Below are positions 53,719-62,248 of a stretch of 64,000 bases of DNA, piece after piece. How positions within the stretch are numbered: position 1 is the stretch's first letter; each line of letters starts with the position of its first letter. Source of the stretch: CAG-877 sp045627525 (lineage in GTDB: Bacteria > Bacillota_I > Bacilli_A > RF39 > UBA660). The notes below the pieces were generated by a model. The model made no database searches. It was not told the DNA's origin and was given only the letters and a program-made list of their open reading frames with translations. The stretch covers positions 62,001 through 126,000 of the forward strand of contig JAZQNW010000013.1 of NCBI GenBank assembly GCA_045627525.1, written 5' to 3'. Made by a program: the position numbers and the translations under genes.

Positions 53719-55560
53719 ATGGCTAGTACTAAGAATAAAAATGATGTTCAAAGAAATAATATTGAAAAATCAAAAGTTAATAAGAAAAATCCTTTAATTA
53801 ATTTATTAGTAGTTTTAACAATAATTGGTTCTTTAGGTTATTTAGGAACTAAATTAATTAATTTTACTTCTTTAAATGAAGTTGTTGGATGTTTATTATT
53901 ATTTATATTTACAGTATTTTTTGCTTTTTCTAGTTTAACAAATTTAAGTAAAAAGAAAGGTAATAATATTATTGCCCTATCTATACTATTTATTTATCAA
54001 GTAATTGGTATTCTAAATAATTTTTCAATTATTCCTTGGCCTAGTGTTAAGGTAATGGATAATTTTATTAATAAGAATATGACTGATGTTGTTGATTGGG
54101 CTAGTAGTAACGATATTACATTAGAACAAGATTATGAATATAGTGATTTGGTAGATGAATATTGTATAATTAGTCAAAGCGTTCTTCCTGGAACTAAATT
54201 AAAAAATATCGATAAATTAGTCGTTGCTATTAGTGAAGGACCTAATCCATATAAAGAGATTGTTATACCTAATATGGTTGGATGGGATTGTGAAAGAGTT
54301 TTAGAATTTATAAAAAAGAATCATTTAACTAATGTTAATGTAAATTTTGTTCAGTCTGATAAAAAAAGTGATACTGTTATAGAACAAAATAAAAGTGGTA
54401 ATTTAAAAAGAAATGAAGAACTAGTATTAACATTTTCTTTTGGTGAAGAACGTGAATATAAAACTGTTAAATTAGATGATTTAACTAATAAAACTAAATT
54501 TGAAGCTGAATTTTATTTAAAAAGTCGTGGTATTAAATATGAGATAAAGTATGACTTTTCTGATAAGATAAAACGTGGAAAAGTAATGGCCCAAAGTATT
54601 AAAGCTGGTAAAACTATTGATATAGATAGTGATGATGAAAAAACTTTATTCATAACAATTAGTAAAGGACCTAAAATTGTAATTCCTGATTTAACTAAAA
54701 TGAGTGTTTCTGAAATTACTGAATGGGTAGTCAAAAATAAATTGAGATTAGAATTTAAAGATAAATATGATGAATCAATAAAAGAAAATAATGTGATTTC
54801 ATCTAGTTTAAAAAAAGGTGACGTTGCAGAAGAAGGAGAAACTATTACTATTACCCTATCTAAAGGTGCTTTAAAAATGAAAGATTTTGAAAGCTTTTCT
54901 CAATTTAGAGAATGGGCAGATAATTATGGAATTCTATATGAAGAGCAACATGAATTTAGTAGTAATGTTAAAGCTGGAGAAGTAATCAGTTATTCTTATA
55001 AAAAAGGACAAGCAATAAAAAATAATGATTCTATCATTGTAAAAATATCCGATGGTGAAAAATTATCTGTACCTAATGTTGTAGGATTAACTAAAAATGA
55101 TGCTCTTTCTAAGCTACGTGATGCTGGTTTAAATGCTAACTTTGTTTATAAATATAGTGATAATGTTGCGAGTGGAAAAGCAATTTCTCAATCAATTAGT
55201 TCCGGTTCTAGTGTTTCTGAAGGAACAACAGTTACAGTTACTTTAAGTAATGGACCTGCTCCAAAAAATAATAATACATCTAGTGGTGGTAATTCAAATT
55301 CTAGTTCAAATACTAATTCTAATCCTACCCCTACTTGTGATACTTCTAAGGGTGCTTACTTCTTTGCTGTTGCTGGTAATAATGGTAGTCAAACATACAG
55401 TGCCATGAAAGCTCAAAATCCTGGATTTACAATAAAGGCTAATTATGTTGATCACTGTACTAATGGTGCTTCTACTAGTGGTATGGTTTGTGGTATGAAT
55501 ATTTCAGATGGAAGTTGGGTTACTTACTGTAAAACAATTACAGTTACTATAGTAAAATAA
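53719..55560 (+). CDS. Kinase-free protein with six PASTA domains
   Basis: 613 residues. Two to three N-terminal membrane segments (about 26-46, 53-72, 79-99) are followed by six consecutive PASTA-like modules (about 108-172, 176-242, 246-320, 322-390, 391-453, 455-522), each with an IVIPNMVG/LSVPNVVG-type start and a VTVTLSxG-type end. A Ser/Asn/Thr-rich linker follows, then a C-terminal domain of about 70 residues with three Cys. PASTA domains bind peptidoglycan stems or muropeptides, normally in kinases or PBPs; neither is fused here. GAGGTGG precedes ATG 53719. Transcribed alone. Confidence 0.88.
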   Translation: MASTKNKNDVQRNNIEKSKVNKKNPLINLLVVLTIIGSLGYLGTKLINFTSLNEVVGCLLLFIFTVFFAFSSLTNLSKKKGNNIIALSILFIYQVIGILNNFSIIPWPSVKVMDNFINKNMTDVVDWASSNDITLEQDYEYSDLVDEYCIISQSVLPGTKLKNIDKLVVAISEGPNPYKEIVIPNMVGWDCERVLEFIKKNHLTNVNVNFVQSDKKSDTVIEQNKSGNLKRNEELVLTFSFGEEREYKTVKLDDLTNKTKFEAEFYLKSRGIKYEIKYDFSDKIKRGKVMAQSIKAGKTIDIDSDDEKTLFITISKGPKIVIPDLTKMSVSEITEWVVKNKLRLEFKDKYDESIKENNVISSSLKKGDVAEEGETITITLSKGALKMKDFESFSQFREWADNYGILYEEQHEFSSNVKAGEVISYSYKKGQAIKNNDSIIVKISDGEKLSVPNVVGLTKNDALSKLRDAGLNANFVYKYSDNVASGKAISQSISSGSSVSEGTTVTVTLSNGPAPKNNNTSSGGNSNSSSNTNSNPTPTCDTSKGAYFFAVAGNNGSQTYSAMKAQNPGFTIKANYVDHCTNGASTSGMVCGMNISDGSWVTYCKTITVTIVK

Positions 55561-55583
55561 AAAAGACTTAGGTCTTTTTTTTT
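55558..55583 (+). terminator. Terminator of the PASTA protein gene
   Basis: 7-pair stem (55561-55567 with 55572-55578), TTAG loop, long T-run. Confidence 0.85.
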
Positions 55584-55591
55584 GCATAATA

Positions 55592-55616
55592 AAAAAGTAC
55601 TAATTTAGTACTTTTT
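55592..55616 (-). terminator. Terminator of the glucosaminidase-like gene
   Basis: 11-pair stem of AAAAAGTACTA with its complement, loop of 3, A/T-runs on both sides; 10 bases from the PASTA gene terminator. Confidence 0.85.
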
Positions 55617-58600
55617 TATTTTACTTCTAATTTAATGCAGTTTCCATCATTTAAATCTAATTTAAATTGATATTTTTTGTTATCTATAGTTATCTTTTTA
55701 CTGCTTAAATCTCTACCCAACTGATCAGTAAATTCAGATAAGTCAGTTACATTTGAAGTTGTTGAAATATAAATTTTGTAATTACCTACTGGTATTTTAC
55801 TAATGTCAATATTAGCATCATACCAAGCTCTTGTTTTATCATAATTATCATTTTCCGGTAAAGCAACTTTATATAATCCATTTGTAATGCTTCCTAATGA
55901 ATATTTGTATGTTTTGTAATTTTCTGTATTTTCAAAAATTATTGTTCTTTTTACTGTTGCATTTTTTGATAAATCCATACCATATGAATAAGATACACCT
56001 TTTAAATGAAGTTTATTATCTTTAAATTCAAAGGTTCTCCAGATATCATATTGGTTATAATAACTTCCTACTGTTTTTAATGGTTGATTTTTATCTCTGA
56101 TATATAGTGTTACTGAGCTAGTTCCATCACCATAGTTATTTTTAATATTTGATGTTTTTGTTTCTGTTGAGTAGCTAGTTATTTCTGTTTTATATAATTT
56201 GTTATTTACTAGAGCTTTAGAATAAGTTGTATCACCATCAGCTTGAACTTCCATAGTATAGTTTCCTAATGGTAAGCTATCTATGTCTATATTGATTTTA
56301 AACCAAGCGTGTGTATACGTTTTACCATCAACAGAATATATAGGTCTATTAATTCCACTTATATCTGTAATTCTAGTTGCTTGTTGTTCATATACTTTTG
56401 TATTATCTTCAGTATTTGTAAATATTACTTTATATGTAATATTTTCTTTTAGAGTATTATTCATACCATTAATTGTTAGGTAACCTCTTAATTGTAATTT
56501 ATTGCTTACAATTTTTAAATAATCAAAGTAGAATGAACCACTAGTCTGTTTTTTATTTCCGACAGTTACTTTTATTGTTTTTGTTACAACATTATCAGTA
56601 TTATCTTTTACTTGATATACTACTTCATATGTACCTAATTTTGTGGAATCAACAGTATTTTTAGTTACTGTTATTTTTGATGTTAAGTCTCCCTCTTCTG
56701 GATCTGTTGCACTAACTCCAGTTAGTGGATTATATTTTGTATTTATTACTATAGTTTTATTATTAGCGTTTATAACTGGTGGTTTACTTTTTACAACTGT
56801 AACTACTATCTTTTTAGTTACTTTTTGATTAAAACTATCTGTTACTTCATATGTTACTTCATATGTTCCTAAAGTATTAATATCTACATTATTTGAAATA
56901 ACCTTAATTTTTGATGTTAAGTTACCATCTTCTGTATCTTTAGCAGTAACTCCTTCTAATGGATTAAATGTTGTCTTTTGTGTTACTGTTTTATCTGTTG
57001 CGGTTATTGTTGGTTTTTTATTTGCTGTTACCGTTACTGTTATTGTCTTTGTTGTCGATGTATTATTTGAATCTGTTACTTTATATGTTACATTGTAAGT
57101 TCCAACTTTATTTAAGTCCACATTTGATGTTGATACAGTTACTTTAGATGTTAAATTTCCATCTTCCTTATCTGTTGCAGTAACTCCAGTTAATGGATTA
57201 AATGTTGTTCCCTGTACTACAGTTTTATCTGTTGCAGTTATTGTTGGTGCTGCATTCTGAACTGTAACGCTAGTTACTTTAATTGAAACTCCGTCAGCTG
57301 CTGCTAATGTCCAACCATACTGATTTGTAGTAGTCGTTAAACTTACTGGAACCTTATACCATAATTGTCCAGACACTGTCTTTTGAGACAAGATTGGAAC
57401 ATACGAATTAGTATATTGACCACCTATTAAAGTTTCTTTTGTATCTTGAGTTGTAGAGTTTACCCATGTATATTGATTACCTGATACACTTACATTAACA
57501 TTTCCATATTTTCCTGATACTAATTCAATAGAACTAGCACTAACCCAATGCTTTTGATCATTTTTATAATCTGATGTAACTAGGTAAGACCTAATTTTTT
57601 TACTTTTTGTATATGCTGCTGCATATACCATTACATATCTTCCTTTTAATAATTTCTGACCTTGCTTTGATAGTAATGCAGAATCATAATAATAATTAGC
57701 ATCTACTGTACTTAGACCTATTTTTGGAGATAATGTATTATTATCATCGTATAAGTCATATGTATAATATTTATCTGTATATTCTGTTACATCATTAGGA
57801 GACTTATAGCCATCCTTTGATGTATTTATTTTCTTAACATATGCAGCTGGAACATATGCATAACTATTCCAATTATAATTACCTGATGTTATTTCAGAAA
57901 AATTAGAATTTACATTTAAATCGCTTACAATTTTATACCATTTTGTATTTCCATTTATACTTTCACCTGTTGTTTCACCGACTATAACTAGTGCATCTTC
58001 TGCTTCTGGATAATTGTAAATGAATGTTGATGAATTATTAGCACTACTCATGGCATTTATTGATTTGGTTACTACACCTAATTGATAGTAATTATAATCT
58101 TGAAGTCCTTTTGCTTTATCAAATGCATAATAATTCGCGGCCATTTTTTCGCTCCAATATGTATCTGATGCATATTTTACATTCATACCTATAAATTTAT
58201 CACCAAATTGTGGTCCAAAATAACGCCAATCTTTAGGATGAGCATATCCATATGTTATCCATTTTGATGCATATCCTAAAATACTACTTGCAAACGTTGC
58301 ATACCAATTTGCTGCTTGACTTGGATTTGAATCAACAGCATTTAGTCCAAAGCCATTATTTTTGTTAATTGCTAGGCTACTTCTGCCATTTGCTGTTTCA
58401 TTACGACTCAAACTTAGAGAAAGAATTGCATTTACACCATATTTTTCTTGTGCATAGTAGAAGAACATTCCTTTTCCATATAATCTAGAATTAGTTCCAT
58501 TACTGGCATTTCCATAGGCATCCATTGTAATTCCCATATTATTTCTAATATATTCATCAATATTAGCACTGGAATATGTTGTTCGTGTATGATTTGATAA

Positions 58601-59368
58601 ATACATATAATAATTATAATATGGTGCACTTTTATTTACTGCATTAGCATGAGAATTTTTTCTAGCATCTTTTATTAAACTTTGTAATGTTTTATAAAAA
58701 TAATGTCCATCATAGCTATAGTAAGTTCCTGCACTTAGCATTTCTGGTTTTGGACCAATAGTACTTCCAGCAGACCCACTATAAGTATTTTGAATTTTAG
58801 CAACATAATTATGCCTTATGGAATCACTAGTTACGGTATAGGAACTACTTGACTTTACCCATGCAAGTGGAACTACTTCATATGCTGACTGAGTAATCCA
58901 CCCTACAAAATCACCAATACCAACTTTGGCACTCCAGACATTATTGGCATTTGAATAAGCACTATCAATTAAGACTCCGTCTACTCCACCATATAAAGAA
59001 CCTGTATCCATGTATGTATATGAAGAACCTGTTAATTCACTATTTTTATAAAAATAAGTTAATGTTTCTGGATTAACACTTAAATCTAACAATCCAACAT
59101 TTACGTCAATTATTTTAACTGCATTACCAACTTTTGTCATTATACCAACATTTGCTGATCCATTAGTTGTCATAGCAGCTTTGGCATCACTATATGTATT
59201 GTAACAAGCTATTTTATTAATACTTCCATCTGACTTAAATTCTGATAATTCAAAAATTCCACATAAAGTACGATTTTTATAATCAGCAGACGAAAAAGCT
59301 TTAACATTCGTAATGTTAAATATAGTAATAAGTAAACTAATTGTAAAAATTAACCTTATTTTTTTCAT
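55616..59368 (-). CDS. Large secreted glucosaminidase-like protein with three Ig-like repeats
   Basis: 1250 residues. Signal peptide 1-24 (cut after VKA). A GH73-style N-acetylglucosaminidase core lies at about 225-420, with the presumed catalytic Glu324 in SRNETANGRSSLA and NNGFGLNAVDSNP after it. SH3/GW-like wall-binding modules follow (about 440-700). Three DUF5011-type Ig-like repeats occupy about 706-937, and two related C-terminal modules about 945-1070 and 1110-1225. No sorting signal or membrane anchor at the C-terminus, so it is released or bound non-covalently. CGGAGGAAGT precedes the ATG. It diverges from the LCP gene. Hydrolase activity is inferred from the motif. Confidence 0.85.
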   Translation of the reverse strand: MKKIRLIFTISLLITIFNITNVKAFSSADYKNRTLCGIFELSEFKSDGSINKIACYNTYSDAKAAMTTNGSANVGIMTKVGNAVKIIDVNVGLLDLSVNPETLTYFYKNSELTGSSYTYMDTGSLYGGVDGVLIDSAYSNANNVWSAKVGIGDFVGWITQSAYEVVPLAWVKSSSSYTVTSDSIRHNYVAKIQNTYSGSAGSTIGPKPEMLSAGTYYSYDGHYFYKTLQSLIKDARKNSHANAVNKSAPYYNYYMYLSNHTRTTYSSANIDEYIRNNMGITMDAYGNASNGTNSRLYGKGMFFYYAQEKYGVNAILSLSLSRNETANGRSSLAINKNNGFGLNAVDSNPSQAANWYATFASSILGYASKWITYGYAHPKDWRYFGPQFGDKFIGMNVKYASDTYWSEKMAANYYAFDKAKGLQDYNYYQLGVVTKSINAMSSANNSSTFIYNYPEAEDALVIVGETTGESINGNTKWYKIVSDLNVNSNFSEITSGNYNWNSYAYVPAAYVKKINTSKDGYKSPNDVTEYTDKYYTYDLYDDNNTLSPKIGLSTVDANYYYDSALLSKQGQKLLKGRYVMVYAAAYTKSKKIRSYLVTSDYKNDQKHWVSASSIELVSGKYGNVNVSVSGNQYTWVNSTTQDTKETLIGGQYTNSYVPILSQKTVSGQLWYKVPVSLTTTTNQYGWTLAAADGVSIKVTSVTVQNAAPTITATDKTVVQGTTFNPLTGVTATDKEDGNLTSKVTVSTSNVDLNKVGTYNVTYKVTDSNNTSTTKTITVTVTANKKPTITATDKTVTQKTTFNPLEGVTAKDTEDGNLTSKIKVISNNVDINTLGTYEVTYEVTDSFNQKVTKKIVVTVVKSKPPVINANNKTIVINTKYNPLTGVSATDPEEGDLTSKITVTKNTVDSTKLGTYEVVYQVKDNTDNVVTKTIKVTVGNKKQTSGSFYFDYLKIVSNKLQLRGYLTINGMNNTLKENITYKVIFTNTEDNTKVYEQQATRITDISGINRPIYSVDGKTYTHAWFKINIDIDSLPLGNYTMEVQADGDTTYSKALVNNKLYKTEITSYSTETKTSNIKNNYGDGTSSVTLYIRDKNQPLKTVGSYYNQYDIWRTFEFKDNKLHLKGVSYSYGMDLSKNATVKRTIIFENTENYKTYKYSLGSITNGLYKVALPENDNYDKTRAWYDANIDISKIPVGNYKIYISTTSNVTDLSEFTDQLGRDLSSKKITIDNKKYQFKLDLNDGNCIKLEVK
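56558..57253 (-). repeat. Three tandem Ig-like (DUF5011-type) coding repeats
   Basis: Three units of about 76 codons within the glucosaminidase-like gene. Each has a PTI/PVI start, TFNPLTGV or YNPLTGV, the DGNLTSK/EGDLTSK turn and an LGTYEVTY-type strand. Confidence 0.88.
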
Positions 59369-59456
59369 ACTTCCTCCGCTAATATATCAATTCTATTATA
59401 TCAATTTTATTATTTTATTTTAAGTTATTTATTATATTTGATTTTGTTTTTACATG

Positions 59457-59470
59457 ATTTGACATCAAAT
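59457..59470. promoter_or_regulatory. Candidate operator between divergent wall genes
   Basis: Perfect inverted repeat ATTTGA-CA-TCAAAT, eight bases upstream of the LCP gene -35 and 89 bases upstream of the glucosaminidase ATG. Confidence 0.4.
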
Positions 59471-59478
59471 TTTTCAAC

Positions 59479-59507
59479 TTGATATATTTGCAAAAATTGG
59501 TTATAAT
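59479..59507 (+). promoter_or_regulatory. Promoter of the LCP-PASTA gene
   Basis: -35 TTGATA (59479-59484), 17-base spacer, -10 TATAAT (59502-59507), 36 bases before the ATG. Confidence 0.78.
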
Positions 59508-59542
59508 GGTAGTTGTATAATTTAGCAGACTGGAGGATTTTT

Positions 59543-61564
59543 ATGTCATACGAAAAAGACAAAACACCTATTACAAAAAAATTGGTTTTAATATTTATGA
59601 TACTAGCACTTATTATGAGTTGCTTTGCTATATATGAGTTATCTATTTTAGGTAATATTGAAAACTTAATTAGATACTCAGTAATTGCTGCGATGTTCGC
59701 AATTGATATATTTATTACTATAAAATCTATAAATATATTTAAAAAACGTTCTAAACATAGACATTCTAAAAGAATTGGTTTTATTATATTTTTAATTTTG
59801 TACTCACTAATCTGTTTTGGAATTGGTGGAGCTATATTTTACATATATGGTAAAGTTAATAATATTAATAAGGAATCAGTTATCTACTCTTCTAGTTTGG
59901 TTATGATGGCTAATGATGATAACAAAAATATTAAGGATATTAAAGATGTTAAAGATTTTATAATAGGAACATTAGATGATACAAATAAAAAATCACCAGA
60001 TGGATATATTATTCCACAAGAAATTATTAAAGATAATTTACTTAATGATGATAATGAAATAAAAAACTACTCTGATTATTCTACAATGTTAACTGATTTA
60101 TATCTTGGTGATATTGATGCTATGATAGTACCAACTGATTATCCTTCATTATTTTCAGAAATTGATCAATACAAAAATATTGCTACTGAAACTAAGATAA
60201 TTGTTACTAAAGAAAAGAAATTGAAAAAAGCTGATACTTCTAAAATTGAAACAGCATCTAATGGTAAAGATATTACTGAACCATTTACTATTCTATTAAT
60301 GGGAATTGATTCAACTGATGAGGTTTTATCAAAAAATGCTGTTGCTAATGGTGATACATTAATTCTTATTACTTTTAATCCTAAGAATTTAAATGCAACA
60401 ATGTTATCTATTCCAAGAGATAGCTACTTACCTATTGCTTGTTGGCCAGGAAAAGCTGAGAACAAAATAACTCATGCCGCTGCATATGGTAATGATTGTA
60501 TGATTAATACTATTCAAAATTATTTAGATGTAAATATTGATTATTATGCTAAGATTAATTTTAAGGGATTGGTAAAATTAGTTGATGCCTTAGGCGGAGT
60601 TGACATTAATGTTGAGCAAACATTATGTACAGATGATTCTTCAAGAGGTAGTGAAATTTGTGTAAATCCTGGTTTTCAAACTTTAGATGGTGAGCATGCA
60701 TTAGTATACGCTAGAAATAGACATGCATTAGTTAATGGTGATTTTGGTCGTAATCAACACCAACAAGAAATTATTATTGCTCTTACAGATAAGATAAAAG
60801 GTATTGATTCTGTTGGACAATTTATGAATATTTTAGATACTATTTCAAATAGTCTAGATACTAATCTTACTACTCAACAAATGTTATCGTTCTATAATGT
60901 CGCTAAGGATATAGTAAAACGTAGTTTATCTTCTGAAGAAGCTAACATCATTAACATTGAACAATTATATTTAGCTGGTAATAGTCAAATGATATATGAT
61001 GAAAGAATGAGAATGATGTTATATAATTACATTCCAAATAAAAATAGTAGAAATGATATTGTAAAAGCGATGAAACAAAATTTGGAATTAGTTCCATATG
61101 ATAATATTAAAGAGTTCTCATTCTCAATAAATGAACCTTATGAGAAAAAAGTTATTGGTCAAGGTCCTTATAATTCTGGTGGTACTTATAGTCTATTACC
61201 TAACTTTATAGGTGATACTGAAGCACAAGCAAGAGCTACAGCTAGTAAATTAGGAATTAAAATAGCATTTGAAGGTACTGATGGTAGAGTTGTTTCTCAG
61301 AGCTATCCTGCTGGAAAACGTATTGATTTAATAAGTGGAACTTTAGTTTTAACACTATCAAATGGTAAAGATGATAAAGATAAAAATGATAGTAAATTAG
61401 ATAGTAATGATAAGACTGATAAAGATAAAGAAAAAGAAAAAGTCGATGATAATACTAATAAGGATAATGATAATAAAACTGATAACAATACTGAAAAAAC
61501 TGATAATAAGAAAGATGAAAATCCAGTTATAAGTAATGATCCAGTTGAACAACCTGATGAATAA
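59543..61564 (+). CDS. LytR-CpsA-Psr (LCP) glycopolymer transferase with C-terminal PASTA domain
   Basis: 673 residues. LCP enzymes move undecaprenyl-linked teichoic acid or capsule onto peptidoglycan. Three membrane helices (about 13-33, 43-62, 76-98), not the usual one, are followed by an SBP-like domain (about 105-225, with YLGDIDAMIVPTDYPSL). The LCP core (about 245-540) shows SIPRDSYLPI, KITHAAAYG, LVDALGGVDI and YARNRHALVNGDFGRNQ, which hold the conserved Asp/Arg residues. A PASTA module (about 548-615) and an Asp/Lys/Asn-rich tail end it. Start is ATG 59543 after TGGAGG. Acceptor-side wall attachment of the polymer exported by the nearby ABC pair is likely. Confidence 0.92.
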   Translation: MSYEKDKTPITKKLVLIFMILALIMSCFAIYELSILGNIENLIRYSVIAAMFAIDIFITIKSINIFKKRSKHRHSKRIGFIIFLILYSLICFGIGGAIFYIYGKVNNINKESVIYSSSLVMMANDDNKNIKDIKDVKDFIIGTLDDTNKKSPDGYIIPQEIIKDNLLNDDNEIKNYSDYSTMLTDLYLGDIDAMIVPTDYPSLFSEIDQYKNIATETKIIVTKEKKLKKADTSKIETASNGKDITEPFTILLMGIDSTDEVLSKNAVANGDTLILITFNPKNLNATMLSIPRDSYLPIACWPGKAENKITHAAAYGNDCMINTIQNYLDVNIDYYAKINFKGLVKLVDALGGVDINVEQTLCTDDSSRGSEICVNPGFQTLDGEHALVYARNRHALVNGDFGRNQHQQEIIIALTDKIKGIDSVGQFMNILDTISNSLDTNLTTQQMLSFYNVAKDIVKRSLSSEEANIINIEQLYLAGNSQMIYDERMRMMLYNYIPNKNSRNDIVKAMKQNLELVPYDNIKEFSFSINEPYEKKVIGQGPYNSGGTYSLLPNFIGDTEAQARATASKLGIKIAFEGTDGRVVSQSYPAGKRIDLISGTLVLTLSNGKDDKDKNDSKLDSNDKTDKDKEKEKVDDNTNKDNDNKTDNNTEKTDNKKDENPVISNDPVEQPDE

Positions 61565-61566
61565 TT

Positions 61567-61596
61567 AAAAATAGACAAGAAAACTTGTCTATTTTT
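61567..61596 (+). terminator. Terminator of the LCP gene
   Basis: 13-pair stem (61567-61579 with 61584-61596), AAAA loop, T-run. Confidence 0.9.
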
Positions 61597-61605
61597 TTAT
61601 AAAAA

Positions 61606-61628
61606 AAAGTAGTGTTTTACACTACTTT
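61606..61628 (-). terminator. Terminator of the ltaS operon
   Basis: 9-pair stem (61606-61614 with 61620-61628), loop of 5, T-run on the minus strand. Confidence 0.85.
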
Positions 61629-62248
61629 AATTCTACTAAATATAATTTCTTATCATTGTGTACAAAAACTAATTTAGCTTCATCTTGATAATCTGAAAAT
61701 TCTTCATCTGAATATTCCCAACTAATTGTAACTATGTAGGCTTCTTCATCTATTTGTTCATTATAAGAAAATGGTTCCTGCTCTACTCCGTCCACTGTAA
61801 CATTCTCAACGGTTGGTAATTTTTGTTTACGATTATTATAAATATTACTTTCTACATATTTATAGTATGTATTTTCGGCATTTTCTAAGAAGTTGGATAA
61901 AATATCTGGATGAACAATTTCTACTCCACCTATATCTGTTTTAGATGTTTTTTCTGACAGTGAGTAGAAATCAGCAACAAATAATTCAGCTAACTTAGAA
62001 GCATAAGCTTCTTCATCTACTTCTTTTTTTGACAATATTTTTGTTAAATCATCAAATAATTTTTTGTATAATTCACTTTTGTTATCTTTAAGCACATAAC
62101 CATACTCATCAATTGTATTTAATACCTTTGCTTCTTTTACAGCTGTTTTTTTAAAAAACAACTTACAAGCTAGGAAAGTTAGTAGAGCTATTGTTAGTAT
62201 AGTTACTAAAATTATTAATATTATTTTTACTCTTTTTTTTAATTTCAT
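61622..62248 (-). CDS. Membrane-anchored exported protein paired with LtaS
   Basis: 208 residues: a basic start, one membrane helix (about 8-30) and an exported, acidic domain with no Cys beyond the helix. A YVIVTISWEY-like strand region near the end (EEAYIVTISWEYSDEEF) and helices before it suggest an NTF2-like fold, but this is an impression. Its ATG shares one base with the ltaS stop (TAATG), so it is translationally coupled and probably functions with LTA synthesis. Confidence 0.72.
   Translation of the reverse strand: MKLKKRVKIILIILVTILTIALLTFLACKLFFKKTAVKEAKVLNTIDEYGYVLKDNKSELYKKLFDDLTKILSKKEVDEEAYASKLAELFVADFYSLSEKTSKTDIGGVEIVHPDILSNFLENAENTYYKYVESNIYNNRKQKLPTVENVTVDGVEQEPFSYNEQIDEEAYIVTISWEYSDEEFSDYQDEAKLVFVHNDKKLYLVELK

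Noticed and set aside
56558..57253. CRISPR-like direct repeats
   Set aside because: The repeated pattern is degenerate coding repeats of an Ig-like domain; no spacers, no cas genes. No CRISPR array, insertion sequence or prophage was seen in the window.
61303..61578. Minus-strand Ser/Leu-rich open frame
   Set aside because: It is the shadow of the Asp/Lys/Asn-rich tail of the LCP gene; composition explains it.
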